Part shown: in pieces, positions 8,380 through 15,879 of the stretch | Numbering within the stretch: the first letter of the stretch is position 1 | How the letters are laid out: the number at the start of each line of letters is the position of its first letter | Origin: Candidatus Sulfopaludibacter sp. SbA3 | GTDB taxonomy: Bacteria; Acidobacteriota; Terriglobia; Bryobacterales; Bryobacteraceae | Reading direction: 5' to 3' | NCBI GenBank assembly: GCA_945900935.1 | Contig: CAMDKT010000047.1 | Location: forward strand, 1-16,556 | DNA: 16,556 nucleotides | Notes under the pieces: generated by a model | Database searches by the model: none | What the model was told of the DNA's origin: nothing | What the model saw: the letters and a program-made list of their open reading frames with translations, nothing else | Program-made: the position numbers and the translations under genes

Positions 8380-8385
8380 TATAGT
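8380..8385 (+). promoter_or_regulatory. Candidate -10 element of a leaderless sulfatase transcript
   Basis: TATAGT, 9 bases before the ATG at 8395. No good -35 is visible and there is no SD before the ATG. If used, transcription would start within a few bases of the start codon. Confidence 0.4.
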
Positions 8386-8394
8386 GGCTTCTTC

Positions 8395-9885
8395 ATGAAT
8401 CGAAGAGAGTTCCTCGCCGCCTCCGCCGCTCTCGCCGCGCAGGCCCCCGCCGCTCCCAACATCCTTTTCGCTATCGCCGACGATCAGTCCTGGCTCCACA
8501 CCGGCGCAGCCGGCGATCCGATCGTCAAGACGCCCAATTTTGACCGCGTCGCCAAGGCCGGCGTTCTCTGCCGGAATAGCTTCTCCACGTGCCCCGGCTG
8601 CGCTCCCAGCCGCGCCTCCATCCTCACCGGCCGTTCCATCTGGCAACTGGAAGAGGCGGGCACTCACGCCAGTTACTTTCCCCGTAAGTTCACTGTCTTT
8701 CCGGACTTACTCCGCGCGGCGGGTTACTACACCGGACTTACAGGCAAAGGCGCCGGCCCAACTAATTTCAAGGACGCCGGCTGGCCCCACAATCCGGCCG
8801 GTCCCGCCTTCGACGAACGTAAAGCGGCCAAGGGCGTCCTGGATGTCCACGCCGATGACTACGCCGCGAATTTCGACGAATTCCTGAAGCAACGCCCAAA
8901 AGAAAAGCCGTTCTTCTTCTGGTTCGGCAGTCATGAGCCGCACCGCCCCTACCGCGCTGGGTCCGGTGCCGCCGCCGGCAAGGACGCCGCCAAGGTGACG
9001 GTCCCCGCCTTCCTCCCCGATACCCCCGAGGTCCGCTCCGATATTCTCGATTATTACGAGGAAATCGAGTACTTTGACCGCCAACTCGGCCGCATGATCG
9101 CCAGCGTGGAAAAGGCGGGCGAACTCGCCAATACGCTGATCGTCGTCTGCGCCGATAACGGCATGGCCTTCCCCCGCGCCAAGGCCAATCTCTACGAATA
9201 CGGCATTCACTTGCCCACCGCCATCGCCTGGCCCAGGAGCATTCCCCCCGGTCGCGCAATCGACGACCTCATCAGCTTCCGCGACTTCGCTCCGACGTTT
9301 CTCGAAGCAGCCGGCCTTCCGCCGCACGCCGCCATGTCCGGACGCAGCCTGCTGACAGCGTTAAAGTCGAACAAATCCGGCCAGGTCGACCCGGCGCGCA
9401 CCGCCATCACCGCCGGCCGCGAACGCCATTCCCATGCCCGCCGCGACAACCTCGGCTACCCATGCAGGGCCCTTCGAACGCTGCGCTATTTGTACATCCG
9501 TAACTTCGCCCCTGAACTTTGGCCCGCCGGCGATCCGCCATTCTTCGCCGACATCGACAACGGCCCCAGCAAGACCGCCGTCGTCTCCCGGAAAGACCGT
9601 TTTCACGAGCTATCCCTCGGCAAACGTCCCGCCGAAGAGTTCTTCGACATCACCGTTGATCCGGCCTGCCTGCAAAACCTGGCGGCCATTCCAGCCCACA
9701 AAACGGCCTTCGAAACGCACCGCCGCCAGTTGGAGACGATTTTGAAAGCCGAATCCGATCCGCGCATTCTGGGCACCGGCGCCATCTTCGACAGCTATCC
9801 CCGGCACTCGCCGATGCGCCCCGGACTCGGCGGCTTCGCCGAGCAGGGCAAGTACAATCCGGCCTTCACTCCGAAGACGCGGTAG
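8395..9885 (+). CDS. Tat-exported sulfatase, heparan N-sulfatase (SGSH)-like, 496 aa
   Basis: The start is the ATG at 8395, giving MNRREFLAASAALAAQ, a twin-arginine-like signal; a TTG 21 bases earlier is less likely. The catalytic motif C-x-P-S-R is present as CAPSRASILTG with the formylglycine cysteine at C69, so an FGE-type maturase (not in this window) would be needed. D29-D30 (ADDQSW) are the expected calcium ligands. FGSHEPHRPY and CADNGMAFPRAKANLYEYG (D254-N255 at the second metal-site half) fit the formylglycine sulfatase family. The stretch from DNG to NLY closely recalls human N-sulphoglucosamine sulphohydrolase (DNGIPFP...TNLY), so an amino-sugar N-sulfate or a similar glycan sulfate is a reasonable but unproven substrate. 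The gene is divergent from the cytochrome/DUF1552/LRR operon, 200 bases away, which suggests a shared task. Downstream lies a pseudogene remnant. Confidence 0.93.
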   Translation: MNRREFLAASAALAAQAPAAPNILFAIADDQSWLHTGAAGDPIVKTPNFDRVAKAGVLCRNSFSTCPGCAPSRASILTGRSIWQLEEAGTHASYFPRKFTVFPDLLRAAGYYTGLTGKGAGPTNFKDAGWPHNPAGPAFDERKAAKGVLDVHADDYAANFDEFLKQRPKEKPFFFWFGSHEPHRPYRAGSGAAAGKDAAKVTVPAFLPDTPEVRSDILDYYEEIEYFDRQLGRMIASVEKAGELANTLIVVCADNGMAFPRAKANLYEYGIHLPTAIAWPRSIPPGRAIDDLISFRDFAPTFLEAAGLPPHAAMSGRSLLTALKSNKSGQVDPARTAITAGRERHSHARRDNLGYPCRALRTLRYLYIRNFAPELWPAGDPPFFADIDNGPSKTAVVSRKDRFHELSLGKRPAEEFFDITVDPACLQNLAAIPAHKTAFETHRRQLETILKAESDPRILGTGAIFDSYPRHSPMRPGLGGFAEQGKYNPAFTPKTR

Positions 9886-9889
9886 GGAT

Positions 9890-10060
9890 TTGTTCCGCCA
9901 TCGCCGCCGCCGTGTGCGACGGCGCCGGTGGGCAGATTGAGCTGGAGAGTGAGCGTGCATTGCGCGAAATCGCCTCAATCAGATTCGACTTCCCCGACCC
10001 ATTCGGCCAAATCAGAATATTCAAATGCCGCAACTCCAACGTCACCGGCTCCGGACATCC
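9890..10060 (-). pseudogene. Remnant of an AAA/RecF-like ATPase (N-terminal P-loop region)
   Basis: Read on the minus strand, this gap encodes EPVTLELRHLNILIWPNGSGKSNLIEAIS, an unmistakable N-terminal strand plus Walker A (here split as VTLELRHLNIL and GSGKSNLIEAIS), like the chromosomal AAA_21/RecF-type ATPases that usually read 'VLIGPNGSGKSNLIEA'. The usual Gly before PNG is Trp. After EAIS the similarity seems to continue in another frame (LQLNLPTGAVAHGGGDGG), which would need a frameshift; this second part is less certain. No start codon context, Walker B or rest of the protein exists: the sulfatase stop lies directly on one side and the nfo start on the other. It is a decayed fragment about 55 residues long, not a working gene. 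Confidence 0.72.
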
Positions 10061-10066
10061 ATGCGC

Positions 10067-10072
10067 TATCCT
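10067..10072 (+). promoter_or_regulatory. Candidate -10 element of a leaderless nfo transcript
   Basis: TATCCT, 7 bases before the ATG at 10080. No purine-rich SD is present and no convincing -35 is seen. Confidence 0.35.
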
Positions 10073-10079
10073 GCCATCA

Positions 10080-10949
10080 ATGCCCCAATCCCAATCCCGC
10101 CGCATCGGCATCCACACGTCCTCCGCCGGCGCCCTCTACAACGCCGCCACCAAAGCCATCGAACTCGGCGCCAACTGCTTCCAGATTTTCTCCGGCAGCC
10201 CCCGCACTTGGGCCGCCCCTCCGCCTAACCCTGAAGCCGTCATCAAAATGGCCGCTCTACGCGCCGAACACAATCTAACACCCCTCGTCATCCACGCCAA
10301 TTACCTCATCAACCTCTGCTCGCCCGATCCCGTCAACCGCCCCAAATCCATCACCGCTTTCCGCGGCGAACTGGAACGCGCCGTCATCATCGGCGCCGAA
10401 TTCGTAGTCGTCCACCCCGGTTCCGCCAAGGATCACGTACACCGCGATAACGCCATCGAAGCCTTCGCTAAAGGCCTGATCGAAGCCGCCGCGGAACTTA
10501 AAACCGGAACCGTAAGCATCTTACTAGAAAACACCGCCGGCCACGGCAACTTACTAGGTGGAGATATCGCCGACTTACGAGCTATTCGCGACCTCGCCGC
10601 AAAAAAAGTCAAATTCCCCATCGGCTATTGTCTCGATACCTGCCACTCTTATGCCGCCGGCTACGACATCGCCACAGCCAAAGGCCTTGCAGCCTTTATC
10701 AAAGAAGCGGAGACAACGCTGGGTCTCGAAAACGTCCCCGTTTTCCACGTCAACGACTCCAAAGGCGCGCTCGGTTCCCATCTCGACCGCCACGCCAACA
10801 TCGGCGAAGGCTATATTGGAATAGAGGCTTTTCGACGAATCCTCAACGCCAGCGCCCTCCGCGACAAGGCCTTCATCCTGGAAACGCCCATCGATAACGA
10901 TGGCGACGACCAGCGAAACGTCGATGCCCTCTGGTCCCTCATCAAGTAA
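10080..10949 (+). CDS. nfo: Endonuclease IV (AP endonuclease), 289 aa
   Basis: Cleaves DNA 5' of abasic sites in base-excision repair; a cytoplasmic three-zinc TIM-barrel enzyme. All nine expected metal ligands are visible: H72 (VIHANYLINL), H112 (VVHPGS), E150 (LLENTAGHGN), D186 and H189 (CLDTCHSYAAGYD), H223 (VFHVNDSKG), D236 and H238 (HLDRHANIGEG) and E268 (ILETP). The length matches the family (about 280-300). The ATG at 10080 is chosen because the protein then begins right at the first barrel strand (RRIGIHTSSAG); the frame is open further upstream but that part is antisense to the ATPase remnant. leuS begins 6 bases after the stop, so the two are probably one operon. Confidence 0.96.
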   Translation: MPQSQSRRIGIHTSSAGALYNAATKAIELGANCFQIFSGSPRTWAAPPPNPEAVIKMAALRAEHNLTPLVIHANYLINLCSPDPVNRPKSITAFRGELERAVIIGAEFVVVHPGSAKDHVHRDNAIEAFAKGLIEAAAELKTGTVSILLENTAGHGNLLGGDIADLRAIRDLAAKKVKFPIGYCLDTCHSYAAGYDIATAKGLAAFIKEAETTLGLENVPVFHVNDSKGALGSHLDRHANIGEGYIGIEAFRRILNASALRDKAFILETPIDNDGDDQRNVDALWSLIK

Positions 10950-10955
10950 CCCAAC

Positions 10956-13400
10956 ATGCCCGAACAAGTCTACAGCCATCAGGAAATTGAGTCTAAATGG
11001 AGCGCCCGCTGGGCCGCCGACCCCAAACTCTTCGCCCCCGAAGACGACTCGCCGAAGCCCAAATTCTACGTGCTCGAAATGCTCCCCTACCCCTCCGGAG
11101 CGCTCCACATCGGCCACGTCCGCAACTACTCCATCGGCGACGCGCTCGCCCGCTATAAGTGGATGCGGGGCTTCAATGTCCTGCACCCCATGGGCTGGGA
11201 CGCCTTCGGCCTGCCCGCTGAAAACGCGGCCATTAAAAACAACCGCCACCCCAGCGAATGGACCCATTCCAACATCGAACAGATGAAGCGTCAGCACCGC
11301 CGCATGGGCTTCTCCTACGATTGGAATCGCGAAGTCTCCACTTGCGAACCTGAATACTACAAGTGGAACCAGTGGTTCTTCATTCGCATGTTCGAAAAGG
11401 GTCTCGCCTACCGGAAACAGGCGCTGCTCAACTGGTGCAATGAATGCGCAACCGTTCTCGCCAATGAGCAAGTCGTCGATGGCTGCTGCTGGCGTCACGA
11501 AGACATCCCTGTCGAGCAAAAAGAGCTCACGCAGTGGTTCATCAAGATCACCGCCTACGCCGAAGAACTGCTTCGCGATATCGGCAACTTGCAGGGCGGC
11601 TGGCCTGATCGTGTCCTCGCCATGCAGACCAATTGGATTGGCCGCAGCGAAGGCGCCGAAATCGATTTCACTCTGGAAACCGGCGAAAAAGTCCGTGTCT
11701 TCACGACTCGTGTCGACACCATCTACGGCGCGACCTGCGTCATCCTCGCCCCCGAACACGACATCGTCAAGCTATACGCTACCGGCGAGATTGCCGCTGC
11801 AGTCAAAGCAATGATCGACAAGCGAGCCACCCAAGGCCCTGGCGATGTTGAAAAGGAAGGCATTTTCACCGGCCTCTACGCCATTAACCCCTTCAACGCC
11901 GAACGCGTTCCCGTCTGGGTTGCCAATTTCGTTCTCACCGGTTATGGCACCGGCGCCATCATGGCCGTCCCCGCCCACGACGAGCGCGACTTCGAGTTCT
12001 GTACTAAGTACGGCATCCCAATCGTCCCTGTTATCCGCCCCGCGGATGGCGCGCTGCCGGACGCGGTTCGGGAAGCCTTCGGGGATTACGGCGTCGTCGA
12101 AAACAGCGGCCAGTGGTCCGGCATCGCCAGTGCCGAGGCTCGTAAACAAATGGCCGCCCACGCGAAGGCCAACGGCTTTGGCGAATCCGCCATCACCTTT
12201 CGCATCAAAGACTGGGGTATCTCTCGCCAGCGTTACTGGGGCACGCCCATTCCCATGGTGCACTGCGCCGTCTGCGGCGTCGTTGCAGTCCCGGATGAGC
12301 AGTTGCCCGTCCTGTTGCCCCCGGACCCCGTGTTGAAGGGCACCGGCCAATCGCCGCTGGCCGCCGACGAGTCCTTCGTCAATGTGCCGTGCCCCAAATG
12401 CAGCGCGCCCGCCCGTCGCGAGTGCGACACCATGGACACCTTCGTCGACTCCAGTTGGTACTTCTACCGCTACTGCGACGCCCATAACAACGAAGCCCCG
12501 TTCGACCCGAAAAAAATCGCCTACTGGTTCCCGATCGATCAATATATCGGCGGCGTCGAACACGCCATTCTTCATTTGATCTATTCGCGTTTCTGGACGA
12601 AGATGATGCGCGACATCGGGCTGATCGCCAACGACGAACCCGCCGCCCGCCTGTTCACCCAAGGCATGGTGATCAAGGACGGCGCGAAGATGTCGAAAAA
12701 TAAGGGCAACGTCGTCAGCGCGGATGACATGATGGACGAATACGGTGCAGATACCGGACGCCTGTTCGGTCTCTTCGCCGCGCCTCCGGAGCGCGACCTC
12801 GATTGGACTGCTTCCGGTGCCGAGGGCGCGTATCGCTTCATCGGTCGCGTCTACCGTTTTGTTACTCGGAGCATTGACCGACTCGACACGCCCGGCGCGC
12901 CCACAGACGCGGATCGCAAAGTCCTTCGAAAGCTCCACCAGACCATTCACAAAATCACCAACGACTTCGAGAGCCGCTGGCACTTCAACACCTCCATCGC
13001 GGCCTTCATGGAGCTAGTCAACGAGATCTACGCCAATGAAGCCCAACTGACCGGCGCGACCCTGCGCGAAGTACTGGAAAAGGTCGTGCTGCTGCTGGCG
13101 CCATTCACCCCCTACGTTTGCGAAGAGATGTGGGAATTGATGGGCCGCCCCGGTCCGGTGCTCAAGCAGCCTTGGCCGGAATACAACGCCGAACTTGCCA
13201 AGGAAGACGGCGCCGAAGTTATCATTCAGGTCAACGGGAAGCTCCGCGGCAAGTTGACGGTGCCGTTCGGCACTTCGAAGGAGGAACTCGAGCGGCTTGC
13301 CATGGCTGATGAAAAAGCCCGTCCTTTTATCGAAGGAAAGGCTGTGGTTAAGGTGATCGTCGTCCTTGATAAGCTGGTCAACGTGGTGGTGAAGGGCTAA
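10956..13400 (+). CDS. leuS: Leucyl-tRNA synthetase, 814 aa
   Basis: Class Ia synthetase that charges tRNA-Leu. The HIGH signature is exact at residues 51-54 (GALHIGHVRN) and the KMSKS loop reads KMSKN at 578-582 (KMSKNKGN), a common variant. A zinc-type cluster CNEC...CCWRH follows the Rossmann start. The CP1 editing domain is present with the threonine-rich TTRVDTIYG and GTGAIMAVPAHDERD. A second cluster (CAVC...CPKC) lies before TMDTFVDSSWYFYRYCD. The anticodon-binding helices and the C-terminal domain (IIQVNGKLRGK) are complete. Length is normal for bacteria. The start follows the nfo stop by 6 bases with no obvious SD. The end overlaps the convergent small gene by 23 bases. Confidence 0.98.
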   Translation: MPEQVYSHQEIESKWSARWAADPKLFAPEDDSPKPKFYVLEMLPYPSGALHIGHVRNYSIGDALARYKWMRGFNVLHPMGWDAFGLPAENAAIKNNRHPSEWTHSNIEQMKRQHRRMGFSYDWNREVSTCEPEYYKWNQWFFIRMFEKGLAYRKQALLNWCNECATVLANEQVVDGCCWRHEDIPVEQKELTQWFIKITAYAEELLRDIGNLQGGWPDRVLAMQTNWIGRSEGAEIDFTLETGEKVRVFTTRVDTIYGATCVILAPEHDIVKLYATGEIAAAVKAMIDKRATQGPGDVEKEGIFTGLYAINPFNAERVPVWVANFVLTGYGTGAIMAVPAHDERDFEFCTKYGIPIVPVIRPADGALPDAVREAFGDYGVVENSGQWSGIASAEARKQMAAHAKANGFGESAITFRIKDWGISRQRYWGTPIPMVHCAVCGVVAVPDEQLPVLLPPDPVLKGTGQSPLAADESFVNVPCPKCSAPARRECDTMDTFVDSSWYFYRYCDAHNNEAPFDPKKIAYWFPIDQYIGGVEHAILHLIYSRFWTKMMRDIGLIANDEPAARLFTQGMVIKDGAKMSKNKGNVVSADDMMDEYGADTGRLFGLFAAPPERDLDWTASGAEGAYRFIGRVYRFVTRSIDRLDTPGAPTDADRKVLRKLHQTIHKITNDFESRWHFNTSIAAFMELVNEIYANEAQLTGATLREVLEKVVLLLAPFTPYVCEEMWELMGRPGPVLKQPWPEYNAELAKEDGAEVIIQVNGKLRGKLTVPFGTSKEELERLAMADEKARPFIEGKAVVKVIVVLDKLVNVVVKG

Positions 13401-13704
13401 GCCACTGGATGGTCACGGCACCGGAAGTGCATACCCACGCGGTTAGCCGTTCGCCCTTTCGTAGCGTGTGATCGCCGATCTTTTCGTTCGGGACTTTCAC
13501 TTTTTCCGTCGTGGCCTCATCGGTGCGGATGGTAAGGGTGACGTGCGTTTTTGACTTTGAAAACTGGTTTAGTACGCCTGTGTAGCTGGTGAGTTCATTG
13601 CGATCGCAGCCCACATTTTCCGGTGGTCTTAGCCGCCCCTGGCCCATGAGCGTCACTAGCCCAAACCAGAATATAATGATGTTGTTTCGAACCGTTTTCC
13701 GCAT
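13378..13704 (-). CDS. Small secreted hypothetical protein, 108 aa
   Basis: The start is set at the ATG at 13704 (MRKTVRNNIIIFWFGLV...); a TTG two codons earlier is possible. Residues 5-22 are hydrophobic and look like a signal peptide. The mature part has two cysteines (GCDRNEL and AWVCTSG) that could pair. It alternates polar and hydrophobic residues like a small beta protein: YTGVLNQF, HVTLTIRTDEATTEKVKV, GERLTAWVCTSGAVTIQW. I do not recognise a family; an OB-like barrel is only a guess. The stop lies within leuS (23-base convergent overlap), and the start is 21 bases from the divergent protease gene, whose likely promoter lies inside this coding region. No convincing SD. Confidence 0.55.
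   Translation of the reverse strand: MRKTVRNNIIIFWFGLVTLMGQGRLRPPENVGCDRNELTSYTGVLNQFSKSKTHVTLTIRTDEATTEKVKVPNEKIGDHTLRKGERLTAWVCTSGAVTIQWLSPSPPR
13672..13677 (+). promoter_or_regulatory. Promoter -10 of the metalloprotease gene
   Basis: A consensus TATAAT stands out in a GC-rich region, about 49 bases before the protease ATG. No good -35 match is found 16-18 bases upstream. Transcription would start near 13684 and give a leader of about 40 bases. The element lies inside the signal-peptide codons of the divergent small gene. Confidence 0.5.
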
Positions 13705-13714
13705 TTCCAACTAG

Positions 13715-13719
13715 AAGGG
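13715..13719 (+). promoter_or_regulatory. Ribosome binding site of the metalloprotease gene
   Basis: AAGGG within AGAAGGG, 6 bases before the ATG at 13726. It supports this start. Confidence 0.6.
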
Positions 13720-13725
13720 TACACC

Positions 13726-14637
13726 ATGAACAAGTTTTTCATTATATTGATCGGTTGCGGATCTCTGGCGTTCGCCCAGGGACAGTCGGCCGAGCATCGC
13801 CCGTTCGTTTTGAACGGGCATTCCTGGCTCAACCAGCAGGCGTTCATTGATAGCGGCGCGCGCTGCGGCGCGAAGAATTTCAGCGCCGACGAAATGGATG
13901 ATAACGACAAGCAATTGAAGGTGGATCGCGAACTGGCCAGGCAGTCCGGGCTCACGCTGGAAGTGACCGCCGGGACAATCCCGGTCTATTGGCACGTGAT
14001 CAACAACGGTTCCGGACTCGCCAACGGTGATATTCCGGACAGTCAGATCACCGCGTCGATCAATGTCTTGAATGCCGCATTTGCTAGCACCGGCTGGAAC
14101 TTCCAACTCATTACCACCGATCGCACCACCCACAGTTCCTGGTACACTGCCGGTCCAGGCACCAGCGCTGAAGGTGCCATGAAAGCGGCACTCCACAAGG
14201 GTTCTGCCGACGACCTGAATATCTATTCGTCCAACCCCGGTGGGGGCTTGCTCGGCTGGGCGACATTCCCTTCCTCCTACGCCTCAAAACCGTTGGCAGA
14301 TGGCGTCGTAATCCTGTTCTCCTCGGTTCCCGGCGGCTCCGCCGCTCCATACAATCTGGGTGACACTGCCACCCACGAAGTCGGCCATTGGATGGGCTTG
14401 TATCATACGTTCCAAGGTGGCTGCAACGGCGGCGGTGACGTGGTTTCTGACACGCCGGCGGAAAAGAGCGCAGCCTACGGGTGCCCCACCGGTCGTGACT
14501 CCTGCAGAACCAAAGCTGGCCTCGACCCTATCACGAACTTCATGGACTACACTGACGACGCTTGCATGAACACCTTCAGCATCGGTCAGGACGCTCGGAT
14601 GGACGCGCAGTTCACCACGTATCGTTTCGGTAAGTAA
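13726..14637 (+). CDS. Secreted M43 (pappalysin/cytophagalysin)-type zinc metalloprotease, 303 aa
   Basis: MNKFFIILIGCGSLAFAQ is a signal peptide with an A-x-A-like cleavage region. The extended zinc motif HExxHxxGxxH is present as HEVGHWMGLYH (H217, E218, H221, G224, H227) and the Met-turn is NFMDYTDDACM with M273, both typical of metzincins of family M43. Upstream, IPVYWHVINN and the ITASINVLNAAFASTGWNFQL segment (SINVLNAAF) match the start of the family's catalytic domain. Several cysteines around GGCNGGGD, YGCPTGRDSC and DDACM likely form disulfides. The short region 19-75 before the catalytic domain may act as a propeptide. A good SD and a TATAAT precede the gene, so it is probably transcribed alone. 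Substrate unknown. Confidence 0.93.
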   Translation: MNKFFIILIGCGSLAFAQGQSAEHRPFVLNGHSWLNQQAFIDSGARCGAKNFSADEMDDNDKQLKVDRELARQSGLTLEVTAGTIPVYWHVINNGSGLANGDIPDSQITASINVLNAAFASTGWNFQLITTDRTTHSSWYTAGPGTSAEGAMKAALHKGSADDLNIYSSNPGGGLLGWATFPSSYASKPLADGVVILFSSVPGGSAAPYNLGDTATHEVGHWMGLYHTFQGGCNGGGDVVSDTPAEKSAAYGCPTGRDSCRTKAGLDPITNFMDYTDDACMNTFSIGQDARMDAQFTTYRFGK

Positions 14638-14950
14638 CCGCCCGCGAAAGTAACTCCCGGCAAGTTCCGCCGCCGCCAGGATCCCGCCCGAGAAACTGCA
14701 ATGCTTGCAACAGCATCGCCGAATCTCCGGCCGGATCCACCGGCGGCGCTTTTGTTTGTTTACTCAGCTTTTCCCCAGCCGCGTCGTCCACCACTACCGC
14801 CAAATGGTAGGCGTAGAAGCCGTCCGGCACGCCGCAAGATGAAGTCATTACCGTCCGGCATGCGCAGCCGAATGGCGCGCGCAATCCTCCCCCGCCTCCT
14901 TGCGCGAACAGGCGCAGGGATAACACTTATCCCAATGTTTCAATGGAAGC
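14638..14950 (-). pseudogene. gluQ: Decayed glutamyl-Q tRNA(Asp) synthetase (gluQRS) remnant
   Basis: Read on the minus strand from just after the TIM-barrel stop, three frames together give GluQRS signatures in the correct order: KCYPCACSRKE (the zinc/CSR segment), RAIRLRMPDG, DFILRRA, then in another frame DGFYAYHLAVVVDDA, then AGEKLSKQT (the KLSKQ catalytic loop), ALQFLGRDP and CRELLSRAV. A single extra G at 14824/14825 causes the frame change between RRA and DGF. About 50 residues expected between VVVDDA and AGEKLSKQ are missing, as are stretches after CSRKE and after MPDG. The N-terminal part with the HIGH-like motif is absent. The whole gap of about 318 bases is explained by this fossil; it cannot make an active enzyme. 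Confidence 0.85.
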
Positions 14951-14955
14951 GTCCT

Positions 14956-15873
14956 CTATACATCTATCTTCAATGTTTCCTTCAGATAGCGTAAACTCAT
15001 CGCCGCGCTTTCCTTCGGCGGCCGGGCCGGAGAGGTGTCGAGCTCCGTGGTCATCCAGCCCTTCCAAGCGATCGAATCTAAATGCTTTTTCAACCCCTTG
15101 AAATCCACTCCCCCCGAGCCGAGCGGGAAGAACGGCGGATCCGCCATCATGTCTCCCGGCCGTTCCAGCCTCGTCTTTGCGCCGCCCAAAGTTTCCGGCT
15201 TCGTGTCCTTCAAATGAAACTCAACAATTCTGTGGCGCAGCTTCACGGCAAGGGCGACCGGATCGATTCCAGCCAGCGTAACATGCCCTGTATCCAGAAC
15301 AAAAGCGACGTTTTTTGCGTCGGTATGCGTCAAAATAGCATCCACTTCACGCTGATTTTCGACTTGGCTCCACATATGCGCGTGGATCGCCAGCCGCACG
15401 CCTTCGTTCGCCGTTCTCTTACCAAGCTGGTTCAAGGTCTCGGCGATGTGCTTCAAATCCTCGCCGGTAGTCCCCGTTGGACGACGCGGCCCCGAGTTGA
15501 TTTTCAGATGATTGCCGCCGAGTTGGCGGACGAAGCGGGCGAGCCGCGTGTGCTCAGAGAGGATCTGTTGCCGCTTTGCGGGGTCCTCGAAATGCATCTC
15601 CATCGGTCCCGAATTGGAGACGGTAATGAAGCCGACACCGATCTGTTTCGCCCGCGCCAGGACCTCCTCCGGTTTGTCGATCAGGTCCTTTAAATAGCTG
15701 AAAAACGTTTCGACAAAGCGGTAGCCAACTTCGTGCGATTCGCGGCAGGCGAGCCAGAAATCCTTCTCCCATCCGCCGCGCGTGTTGTTGGTTACGCCGA
15801 TGCGGTAGACCGGTTTATCGGCGGCGAGAGCGGGCAGGGAAGCGAGCGAAAGCGCGGCGCGACGGGTGACCAT
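14956..15873 (-). CDS. Exported xylose-isomerase-like TIM-barrel protein (sugar isomerase/epimerase family), 305 aa
   Basis: The N-terminus MVTRRAALSLASLPALAADK looks like a twin-arginine-type signal. The rest is an AP-endonuclease-2/IolE-like TIM barrel: E55 (FVETFF), H164-A-H166 (LAIHAHMW), D194 and H197 (FVLDTGHVTLAGIDP), H220 (VEFHLKD) and a late Glu (TTELDTSP) are the expected metal-site positions. The family includes inosose dehydratases, epimerases and isomerases, so a sugar or cyclitol substrate is likely, but the exact reaction cannot be told. It starts 17 bases after the stop of the permease gene, so it could be cotranscribed. No SD is present (five C's precede the ATG), and a TATCGT lies 6 bases upstream. 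A gluQRS fossil follows immediately. Confidence 0.9.
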   Translation of the reverse strand: MVTRRAALSLASLPALAADKPVYRIGVTNNTRGGWEKDFWLACRESHEVGYRFVETFFSYLKDLIDKPEEVLARAKQIGVGFITVSNSGPMEMHFEDPAKRQQILSEHTRLARFVRQLGGNHLKINSGPRRPTGTTGEDLKHIAETLNQLGKRTANEGVRLAIHAHMWSQVENQREVDAILTHTDAKNVAFVLDTGHVTLAGIDPVALAVKLRHRIVEFHLKDTKPETLGGAKTRLERPGDMMADPPFFPLGSGGVDFKGLKKHLDSIAWKGWMTTELDTSPARPPKESAAMSLRYLKETLKIDV

Positions 15874-15879
15874 GGGGGC

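Noticed and set aside
9900..9940. Inverted repeat CGCCG...CGGCG after the sulfatase stop as a terminator.
   Set aside because: No T-run follows, and the bases are part of the ATPase fossil; GC-rich chance hairpins are expected here.
9912..10079. N-terminal extension of endonuclease IV by 56 residues.
   Set aside because: The extension has no similarity to the family, and its opposite strand encodes the ATPase fossil; the family start fits the ATG at 10080.
10575..12983. Two very long open frames (about 390-400 codons) on the minus strand opposite nfo and leuS.
   Set aside because: They are antisense to two certain genes, show no recognisable domain, and arise from the GC-rich codon bias of the plus-strand genes.
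14612..14926. A 104-codon minus-strand ORF as a real small gene.
   Set aside because: Its recognisable part is only the shifted-frame half of the gluQRS remnant; the N-terminal residues before PDGFYAY are out-of-frame sequence.
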